Assembly: GCA_005503335.1 (NCBI GenBank)
Contig: SCMQ01000018.1
Span: forward strand, 25,048 to 89,047
From: Comamonadaceae bacterium 2FH
GTDB lineage: Bacteria; Pseudomonadota; Gammaproteobacteria; Burkholderiales; Burkholderiaceae_C
Length of the DNA: 64,000 bases
Direction: 5' to 3'
This document shows, in pieces, positions 57,297-64,000 of this stretch. The notes under the pieces are model-generated. The model was not told the origin of the DNA and made no database searches. It worked only from the letters and a program-made list of their open reading frames with translations. The translations under genes and the position numbers were made by a program. Position 1 is the stretch's first letter. Each line of letters begins with the position of its first letter.

Positions 57297-60200
57297 AAGA
57301 CAAGTACGCATCACTTGCACCCCAGGTCCAGTATCTCTGTGACGAAATCGTGCTGGCGCAAGCATGGAAAAAATCCCACACCTACATTCGTCGGCACAAC
57401 TGGTATGCCGATACCCTCGAGCTCGATTGTTCAGCGGTTGACCTCGACCGGAAACTGAGCGAGTGGCGTACCGCGCTCGTCAATGGAGATTACCAGCCGG
57501 CTCCGTTATGGTTAGTGCCTGCCCCGAAGAACGCTCCATGGATCTTCAGCCCCAAACTGGCTGGAGCGTGGGGGCCAAAGCCGGAAAAAAAGGAAGACGG
57601 TAGCGAACAACCCAAGCCTCTCGTTCTCCGGCCGCTTGCCCACTTGGGCATCAGGGAGCAGACAGTGGCCACGGCACTTATGCTCTGTCTCGCGGATTGC
57701 ATCGAATCAGCGCAAGGTGACCCGGCTACCAAGCCCCTTGAGGCCGCTCACAAGAATGTCTACAGCTACGGCAATCGCCTCTTCTGCAGCTGGACGAACG
57801 ATGGTTCCCGGGCCCGGTTCTCGTGGGGAAACTCAAACACGTACAGCCGCTATTTTCAGGATTACCAGCAGTTCGTCGCGCGACCCAACGAGGTGGCTCG
57901 CTTGGTGGACCAACAGAAGGATGATGATGAGCTGGTCTATATCGTCAAGTTGGACCTCAGTGCCTTCTTTGACAACATCGACCTTGACCGCCTGGTTGCG
58001 TGTCTGAAGCGTGAATATGCAGCTTTTCGAAAGACGGACAAGTCGTTACCTAAGGCGGAAGCAGATTTTTGGGAATTGGCTCGGCAAGTGCTTAACTTTA
58101 GTTGGCGCGATGAGGACCGAACTTTGGCGCCACTGTTTCGGGATGGTGTCCTGCCCTCTGGGTTGCCTCAGGGCCTTGTGGCTAGCGGGTTCCTTGCCAA
58201 CGCCTATTTGATGGACTTTGACCGGGTCGTCGGCCTGGCCTCGAAGCGCGGGGCAAGCATTGATTCCGAGTTCGGTATTCGGGTCTACGACTATTGTCGA
58301 TACGTGGACGACCTTCGGTTGGTCATCTCCGTTCGAGCTCCTGAGTCTGCAAGTGCTGAGGCTCAGGTCGCCAAGGCCGTCGCAAAATGGGTTCAGGGAC
58401 ATCTAGATGTGTCTACCAGACTCCCGTCGGGAAAGAAGTCCCGGTTGTGTATCAACGGAGAAAAGACGGAGCTGGAGCTCTACAGCGCAGTTGCCGGCGA
58501 GTCCGGTGTCGCCGCGAGAATGAAGTCATTGCAGCAGCAACTGAGTGGCCCTTTTGACATTGCAACCCTTCAACAGTTGGAGGCAGGCCTGAACGGTCTG
58601 CTCGCATTGGCGGAGCTTGGTCTAAAGGAGTCATCTTCGGTATCCGCTGCTGGCGAATTGCCGCAGCTGGCCGCTGTCGCCAGACCCAAACTTGAGGTGC
58701 GCGACGACACGCTGACGCGCTTCTCGGCGTATAGGCTGACCAAGTCCCTTCGCATGCGCCGTAGCATGACGGACCTGAGCGAGCAAGGCGACGACGGGAC
58801 TGCAAAGGACGCACTGCTCCACGATTTCGAAGTGACTGCACGCCGATTGGTTGCGGCGTGGGCGGTGAACCCCTCGCTGGTGCAAGTCTTGAGGTATGCC
58901 TTGGACTTGTTTCCGGCGCCTGAGCTACTGGAGGCAGTAACGGAGGCACTGACGCGAAAGCTGATGGCAAGCCCGGAAGTGTCAGCTGCCGAGCATGCTG
59001 TTGTCTTCTATGTGCTCGCTGAACTTTTCAGGGCAGGGGCGACGGAGACCGGAAAGCGGGCCGCACAAGACGCGGGCTTTGAGGCCGGCAACGTGGGCAA
59101 ATACCGGGAAAGCCTGGCTGTGTTCGCGCAGACCATGCTTGAGTGGGAGCGCGTGCCTTGGTACGTTCAGCAGCAAGCGGCATTGCTACTTGCCACGGTT
59201 GAACAGACGAGCAACATGCTGAGTGCCGGCGAAGAGCTCCGCTTTTATCGAAAGCTCCACGAGTTCTTGCAGTGCCAGAGCCGCAGCCGCGACTTGTCAG
59301 CGATAGACGAGGTGTCGATTTCACTGGTAGGGCATCAGCTTCGTGAGCGACCGAAAGAGTACGTCCAGTGGTTTAAGCGGTTCGCAGCGGGCAGAACGAG
59401 GGCGCAAATCAGAGCAGCGCTCCAGTTGATTGGTCAGACAGACCAACAGCTTTTCAACGGCATAACCCGCCCAGGGCGGGGCGCGGCAGCGGCGGAGGCA
59501 GAGCTCATTCCCCGACATCTCGGCAGCTATGTGGACGCGCGTTGGCAGCCCGATCCGCCACCATTGCCCGTCGATGCCTGGATTTCATTCGCCAGAGCCA
59601 TCACCCATCCTGACGCTGTGTTCGAACAGGAAAACGCGCTGCTACAACTCGGCTTGGCATTGACCACCCTGCCAAAGAAGGCGCTGAAGCAACCTGAATT
59701 GCTGACACCTTTGTCAATTGAGCTCTGTTGTTCTGACTGGTCCAAACTTCTGAACCCAAGCACGCTGGTACTCCGTCTTCGCCATATCGCTGACAGTGGT
59801 GCGCCTGACCCCCTTTACGCGACTCCGAGCTGGTGTACGGCGGCCCAGTCCTGGATGTATGCATTTGGTCGACTCTTGCGCGCGGCCGCGACTGGCGAGC
59901 TGGATTTCACGGCACGACAATGGCTGCTTCGTGACGAGCCTGGCTGGTATGCCGGTTTTCGAAGTACCTGGCACAAGCGACGAATGGGGATGGTGCATAC
60001 CGCAGCCGATTTGGGAGGTACAACAGCCGCAGTCACGCCGTGGTTCTCAAACCTCTTGCTGGGGCTGCTGAGATGGCCAGGCATCGCGAATGGCCACGCA
60101 TCTGTCGACGTCGATGCTTTAAGCACAACAGACGACCTTGCCAACATCCTTAAGAAAAGGTTGGAAGACCAGGCGCAGCTGTTCGGCCGCAGTTCGAATA

Positions 60201-61135
60201 TGCCTGTGTATCGCTTTCCAGTTGATTGGCCTTTGAAATCTCGAAGGACACTGCGAGTCGTGCTAGTGCAAGGCTTGATGCCGGCAGAGGGGGACTTCCT
60301 CAGCGATGGAATTGCCGGCTTGAGCGCCCCCCGATTTCGCGCGCGTCACAGGAACCATACCGCAGCCTTGCTCCATATGGCATACAGCCAGCTCGTCGCG
60401 CGTGACACGGTACTTGGAAAGGAGCATAAGCCACAGGTCGATTTGGTCATCTTCCCTGAATACACAGTTCATGTTGATGACCAGGACCTGATGCGGGCGT
60501 TTTCGGATGCGACCGGCGCGATGCTGTTCTATGGGCTCCTCGGTGCAACTGTTCCCGGCTCTAAGAAGCCCGCGAATATGGGTAGATGGCTTGTGCCGCA
60601 GCGCAGAGCCGGTCGACGCTCCTGGGTCGAGGTGGACCAAGGGAAATGGCACGTTACCGAGGATGAGAAAAAACTTGGGGTGTCGCCATGGCGGCCCTAC
60701 CAGGTTGTTATCGAGCTGAACTGGAACGATGAACCAGGATATCGGATTTCGGGCGCGGTGTGTTATGACGCCACGGACATTGCCCTCGCCGCCGACCTGA
60801 AGGACGAGACTCACATGTTCATCGTCACCGCGATGAACAAGGACGTGAAGACCTTTGACAGCATGGTTTCGGCGTTGCGTTATCACATGTACCAGCATGT
60901 GCTCATTGCGAACTCCGGCGAATTCGGCGGCTCGACGGCGCAAGCGCCATACGACCAGGAACACAAGCGGCTGGTGTCCCACGTGCATGGACCTCAGCAA
61001 ATTGCTGTCAGCGTTTTCGATGTCAAGGTGGACGATTTCGGGCCGAGGTTGAATGCGGCAAAGCCTGGGGTCAAGGTCGTTAAGAACGAACGCATTGGCA
61101 AGACCCGGCCAGCGGGGCTTGCAAGGAGAAAATGA
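57284..61135 (+). CDS. drt1: Reverse transcriptase-nitrilase fusion, DRT type 1 (UG1)
   Basis: A 1283-residue protein. The N-terminal half is a reverse transcriptase of the 'unknown group' kind: PAPLWLVPAPKN, catalytic D224 in VKLDLSAFFDNID, SGLPQGLVASGFLANAYL, and YVDD (340-343). A long alpha-helical region (about 420-980) follows. The C-terminal third is a nitrilase fold with a full triad: E1059 (FPEYT), K1121 (QGKWHVTEDE) and C1160 (GAVCYDATDI). This fusion defines DRT type 1, an anti-phage system in which both activities matter. Translation starts at GTG after AGGGAGAA and overlaps the preceding small ORF. It ends 1 bp before the DUF262 gene. Confidence 0.92.
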   Translation: MGLLKDKYASLAPQVQYLCDEIVLAQAWKKSHTYIRRHNWYADTLELDCSAVDLDRKLSEWRTALVNGDYQPAPLWLVPAPKNAPWIFSPKLAGAWGPKPEKKEDGSEQPKPLVLRPLAHLGIREQTVATALMLCLADCIESAQGDPATKPLEAAHKNVYSYGNRLFCSWTNDGSRARFSWGNSNTYSRYFQDYQQFVARPNEVARLVDQQKDDDELVYIVKLDLSAFFDNIDLDRLVACLKREYAAFRKTDKSLPKAEADFWELARQVLNFSWRDEDRTLAPLFRDGVLPSGLPQGLVASGFLANAYLMDFDRVVGLASKRGASIDSEFGIRVYDYCRYVDDLRLVISVRAPESASAEAQVAKAVAKWVQGHLDVSTRLPSGKKSRLCINGEKTELELYSAVAGESGVAARMKSLQQQLSGPFDIATLQQLEAGLNGLLALAELGLKESSSVSAAGELPQLAAVARPKLEVRDDTLTRFSAYRLTKSLRMRRSMTDLSEQGDDGTAKDALLHDFEVTARRLVAAWAVNPSLVQVLRYALDLFPAPELLEAVTEALTRKLMASPEVSAAEHAVVFYVLAELFRAGATETGKRAAQDAGFEAGNVGKYRESLAVFAQTMLEWERVPWYVQQQAALLLATVEQTSNMLSAGEELRFYRKLHEFLQCQSRSRDLSAIDEVSISLVGHQLRERPKEYVQWFKRFAAGRTRAQIRAALQLIGQTDQQLFNGITRPGRGAAAAEAELIPRHLGSYVDARWQPDPPPLPVDAWISFARAITHPDAVFEQENALLQLGLALTTLPKKALKQPELLTPLSIELCCSDWSKLLNPSTLVLRLRHIADSGAPDPLYATPSWCTAAQSWMYAFGRLLRAAATGELDFTARQWLLRDEPGWYAGFRSTWHKRRMGMVHTAADLGGTTAAVTPWFSNLLLGLLRWPGIANGHASVDVDALSTTDDLANILKKRLEDQAQLFGRSSNMPVYRFPVDWPLKSRRTLRVVLVQGLMPAEGDFLSDGIAGLSAPRFRARHRNHTAALLHMAYSQLVARDTVLGKEHKPQVDLVIFPEYTVHVDDQDLMRAFSDATGAMLFYGLLGATVPGSKKPANMGRWLVPQRRAGRRSWVEVDQGKWHVTEDEKKLGVSPWRPYQVVIELNWNDEPGYRISGAVCYDATDIALAADLKDETHMFIVTAMNKDVKTFDSMVSALRYHMYQHVLIANSGEFGGSTAQAPYDQEHKRLVSHVHGPQQIAVSVFDVKVDDFGPRLNAAKPGVKVVKNERIGKTRPAGLARRK

Positions 61136-61136
61136 A

Positions 61137-62903
61137 ATGAGCGAAAGCCTTTTCAAAGAAGTCCACTACCCGCTCGGGACCCTGATTGGTGACATCGGTC
61201 TCGGCCGAATTGGCCTGCCGGACATCCAACGGCCGTTCGTTTGGTCCAACGCCAAGGTCCGCGACCTGTTCGATTCAATGTATCGAGGCTATCCGGTCGG
61301 CTACTTCCTGTTCTGGCAGACCGGCGTGGAGGGTGTTGATACCAAGGTTATCGGCGATACGAACAAGCAGAAGGCCCCATCACTGCTCATCGTGGACGGC
61401 CAGCAGCGCCTGACCTCGCTGTATGCCGTGATTCGACGTGAAGCAGTGCTTCGAGAGAACTTTGAGCGCGAGCACATCCGCATCGCCTTTCGCCCGCAGG
61501 ACGGCAAGTTCGAGGTGCCTGACGCCACGACCGAGCGTGACCCCGAGTACATCTTGGACATTTCCGGAGTATTTTTGCGCGCGTCCACCTACGACACCAT
61601 CAGCGATTACCTAGAACGTCTCCGTGCGGCGCGCGAGGTTAGCAAGGAGGAGGAGGCAACTATTGCCAAGGCTATTGGTCGCCTGTCCGGCCTGACCAGC
61701 TTCCCCTTCATCGCGCTGGAGCTGTCGCTAACCTGCACCGAAGAACAAGTGGCGGACGTGTTCGTCCGCATCAACAGCGAAGGCAAGAAGCTCAATCAGT
61801 CGGATTTCATCTTGACGTTGATGTCGGTGTTCTGGGACGACGGACGCTCCCAACTTGAGACCTTCTGCAAGGATGCACGGCGCCCTGCGCCAGCCGGGCA
61901 GGCGAGTCCCTTCAATCAGCTCTTCCAACCCGACCCCGACCACTTGTTGCGCGTAAACGTAGGCGTTGCCTTCCGTCGGGCCCGCCTGGAGCATGTGTAT
62001 TCCATCCTGCGCGGCAAGGACTTGGCGACGGGCCAGTTCAGCCAGCAACAGCGCGACAGCCAATTCAGCCTGCTGCGCCAAGCGCAGGCTCGTGTGTTGG
62101 ACTTGACCTGCTGGGCAGACTTTCTGAATGTGGTGCGTAGCGCTGGCTACCGGAGTGAGCGGCATATCAGTTCCATCAACGGCCTGGTCTTCGCCTACCA
62201 GCTGTACCTTCTCGGGCGCACCGAGTACCAGGTCGAAGGCTTTGACCTGAAGAATGCCGTCGCGCGCTGGCTGTTCATGTCGTTGTTGACCGGGCGCTAC
62301 ACGTCTTCGCCAGAGTCCAAGATGGAAATGGACCTAGCCTCACTGCGCGAGGTCACCTCCGCCGATGCGTTCCTGGCCCAGCTGCGCAAGGTGGAGGAAG
62401 CCACGCTGACTGACGACTACTGGACCAAGACCCTGCCGATGGACCTGGCGACTGCGGCAGGTCGCAGCCCCGCCTTGTTTGGTTTCTACGCGGCAAAGAC
62501 CCTGTTGGGGGCTCGCGCATTGTTCTCGAAAAGCCCGGTATCTGACTTGCTGGACCCTCCGGCTCAAGGCCAGAAAAGGGCGCTTGAGCGCCACCATCTC
62601 TTCCCCAAGAAGTACTTGAAGACTCTGGGAATTGAAGGCGTGCGTGACACAAATCAGATTGCCAACTACACGCTCGTTGAATGGGACGACAACATCGCCA
62701 TCTCAGACGACGCACCGACTACGTATTGGCCCAAGTACGCCCAACGATTCACGTCCGCAGAACTGGATGAAATGTGTGGCTGGCACGCGTTGCCGAAAGA
62801 CTGGTGGACGATGTCCTACACCGACTTTTTGGCCGCACGCCGCCCCCTCATCGCCGCAGTCGTTCGGGACGGTTACAAGAAGCTCGCCGGAGTTACGGCG
62901 TGA
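61137..62903 (+). CDS. DUF262-DUF1524 (GmrSD-like) protein with HNH-type nuclease motif
   Basis: A 588-residue protein. The N-terminal DUF262 domain has PDIQRPFVWSNAKVRDLFDS and the ParB-like DGQQR nucleotide motif (87-91). The C-terminal region carries ERHHLFPKKYLK (H485/H486) and NQIANYTLVEWDDNIAISD, the His-Asn layout of DUF1524 HNH nucleases. GmrSD enzymes are type IV restriction systems that cut modified phage DNA using NTP. The ribosome binding site AAGGAG lies in the end of drt1. It overlaps the next gene by 4 bp (GTGA). Confidence 0.9.
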   Translation: MSESLFKEVHYPLGTLIGDIGLGRIGLPDIQRPFVWSNAKVRDLFDSMYRGYPVGYFLFWQTGVEGVDTKVIGDTNKQKAPSLLIVDGQQRLTSLYAVIRREAVLRENFEREHIRIAFRPQDGKFEVPDATTERDPEYILDISGVFLRASTYDTISDYLERLRAAREVSKEEEATIAKAIGRLSGLTSFPFIALELSLTCTEEQVADVFVRINSEGKKLNQSDFILTLMSVFWDDGRSQLETFCKDARRPAPAGQASPFNQLFQPDPDHLLRVNVGVAFRRARLEHVYSILRGKDLATGQFSQQQRDSQFSLLRQAQARVLDLTCWADFLNVVRSAGYRSERHISSINGLVFAYQLYLLGRTEYQVEGFDLKNAVARWLFMSLLTGRYTSSPESKMEMDLASLREVTSADAFLAQLRKVEEATLTDDYWTKTLPMDLATAAGRSPALFGFYAAKTLLGARALFSKSPVSDLLDPPAQGQKRALERHHLFPKKYLKTLGIEGVRDTNQIANYTLVEWDDNIAISDDAPTTYWPKYAQRFTSAELDEMCGWHALPKDWWTMSYTDFLAARRPLIAAVVRDGYKKLAGVTA

Positions 62904-63619
62904 CCCCACTGGAGCGAACCCGCCTTGAGAAAGCCGCCGCTGACTGCGGCTTTGAACTCTCGCCCGAGCTTGTCGAGAAACGACTGGTATTTCGCTCGGC
63001 CCAGTTTCCAGAGTCCGTCACCGTGGAGCCGCTAGGCAGTGACGATTTCGCGCTGCAGGCATCAGAGCCCATGCTGTTACCCGTGCCAGAGGAAGCAGCC
63101 GACGTTTTCAGGGTGCATGGCTGGAACGTCCTTTACGAGGTGCTCGACAAGGCTGCTGCCACGGCCCGCACCATGCCCAACCGTGTGGCGCAAAAATTCC
63201 ACCAGGCGACGGCGACGCTGCCCAAGTCCACCGAGGCCGAACGCTTGGTCGTGCAGCGCGTTGGCCAAAACCTGTTTCGCACCGCGCTTCTGGACTACTG
63301 GCAGGGCCGTTGCTGCGTGACGGGCCTGGCCGTGCCTGAGCTGCTGCGGGCCTCCCACATCAAGCCCTGGGCCCAATGCGATTCGGACGAGGAACGATTG
63401 GATGTGTTCAACGGGCTGCTGCTGGCGCCGCATCTGGACGCGCTGTTTGACGGCGGTTGGATGACTTTTGCGCCCGACGGCGCCGCACTTTGGTCTGCTG
63501 CCTTGCCGCCGGAATCCCGTGACATCCTGGGATTGGCCTCATCGCGCGCATTGCACGGTTTGCAGGCGCAGCACCGGCCATATCTGGCCTTTCATCGCAG
63601 CCAGGTCTTCAGGGGCTGA
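62900..63619 (+). CDS. HNH endonuclease (HNH_2 type)
   Basis: A 239-residue protein starting at GTG, coupled to the preceding stop. Residues 1 to about 120 are a variable domain. The nuclease domain has GRCCVTGL, H153 (RASHIKPW), N171 (VFNGLLL) and H178 (APHLDALFD), a complete HNH_2 set. Stand-alone HNH_2 proteins of this size often act as restriction endonucleases. It is the last gene of the run and may supply cleavage for the methylase-containing system or work with the DUF262 protein. Confidence 0.9.
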   Translation: MTPLERTRLEKAAADCGFELSPELVEKRLVFRSAQFPESVTVEPLGSDDFALQASEPMLLPVPEEAADVFRVHGWNVLYEVLDKAAATARTMPNRVAQKFHQATATLPKSTEAERLVVQRVGQNLFRTALLDYWQGRCCVTGLAVPELLRASHIKPWAQCDSDEERLDVFNGLLLAPHLDALFDGGWMTFAPDGAALWSAALPPESRDILGLASSRALHGLQAQHRPYLAFHRSQVFRG

Positions 63620-64000
63620 GTCCACCCGCAAACGCAGCGCCCGATGTCCGTTCAGCGCACATCCCGTCGCTTCAGCCAATCCCGTCGCCCCGCATGAGCT
63701 CGCCAGTGGGTGCTGCAGGCTGTGCTACAGCAGCAACCCCGGCAGAATGTCAGCCACAGTTTGATCGAACCAACAGGGCGAAGCTTTACTACTGCGGCGA
63801 ACGAGGGCAATTGATTCCCCACGAGCGACTGTTTCCATGCCTTCCGCTGAGTGTCGGCTTCTGGCCGTTATGGAGAGCTCGACATAACGGCCATTATGAG
63901 AAGGCCCCAGTTATGAGAAGTTCTGGGATGGGGTAGGCCGGCAGGCCGCGTAAACGCTTGCGATCTGGGGCGTGGCGGCGCGTTGCACTGGACATAAATC
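63620..64000. other. Right border of the defence island, no gene seen
   Basis: These 381 bp carry no supportable gene; an 80-codon plus-strand ORF has neither a ribosome binding site nor recognisable protein features. The segment 63780-63920 has the character of mobile-element end DNA, with clustered inverted repeats described separately. The sequence after 63930 is again GC-rich. Confidence 0.4.
63863..63915. repeat. Cluster of GTTATG/CATAAC inverted repeats (possible recombination site)
   Basis: GGCCGTTATG (63863-63872) and CATAACGGCC (63883-63892) form a perfect 10-10-10 inverted repeat, with GAGCTC central in the loop. CATAACGGCCATTATG (63883-63898) is a second, near-perfect palindrome sharing one arm. 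A further GGCC...GTTATG lies at 63903-63915. Several same-family half-sites in 50 bp resemble a site-specific recombinase or transposon-end arrangement. No recombinase gene is in the window. Confidence 0.55.

Noticed and set aside
63694..63936. 80-codon ORF at the right edge
   Set aside because: It runs through the inverted-repeat cluster and lacks a ribosome binding site; it is likely a by-product of element-end DNA.

Overview
The window is high-GC DNA with Burkholderiales gene content, most likely from the family Comamonadaceae. The signs are orphan Bug-type (tripartite tricarboxylate) solute receptors, many LysR-divergon catabolic units, a LivM-LivG fusion, and a short repeat of the kind I associate with Comamonadaceae genomes. 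No rRNA, tRNA, CRISPR array, intact insertion sequence or integrase was seen. About 40 kb is a chain of catabolic and transport modules. The last 22 kb is a one-direction anti-phage and restriction island.

Left part (1-25.6 kb). A TRAP permease tail, an amidase, a fumarylacetoacetase-fold hydratase and a PuuE-like deacetylase come first. A beta-ketoadipate branch follows: an enol-lactonase-like hydrolase, a LysR regulator, catB, catC and two Bug receptors. Next is a purine and glyoxylate block: a wrecked nucleoside deaminase gene, a long structured leader, an NCS2 nucleobase permease and a BMP-type nucleoside-binding lipoprotein. After two cation antiporters comes gcl-hyi-glxR-ttuD, which turns glyoxylate (an end product of purine and allantoin breakdown) into 2-phosphoglycerate. 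A LysR/ttuC/Bug unit, a short Crp/Fnr regulator with an FNR-like box upstream, and a D-amino-acid-oxidase-like flavoenzyme follow.

Middle (25.8-40.5 kb). An IclR regulator faces a rightward series of genes: flavin dehydrogenase, SDR, complete branched-chain-amino-acid-type ABC transporter (receptor, LivH, LivM-LivG fusion, LivF), metallo-beta-lactamase-fold hydrolase, fumarylacetoacetase, MFS and EamA exporters, Old Yellow Enzyme and a double-EthD protein. It looks like an uptake and degradation cluster for a cyclic or aromatic acid; the substrate cannot be read from sequence. A lone mlaF stands between this block and the island.

Right part (41.6-64 kb). A remnant of a SAVED-domain (CBASS-type) protein marks the left edge. 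Eight rightward genes then follow with gaps of 1-9 bp or overlaps: a DUF1998 helicase with a C-terminal nuclease-like domain, a SNF2 helicase, a very large adenine methyltransferase, an SMC/ABC-like ATPase, a 46-residue orphan ORF, a reverse transcriptase-nitrilase fusion (DRT type 1 / UG1), a DUF262-HNH protein and an HNH_2 nuclease. The helicase-helicase-methylase part resembles class 1 DISARM with drmA and drmB functions possibly fused and drmC missing. The retron-like RT defence gene sits inside the same apparent transcription unit. This composite is the most notable thing in the window. The right edge holds a cluster of GTTATG/CATAAC inverted repeats that look like a recombination or transposon-end site.
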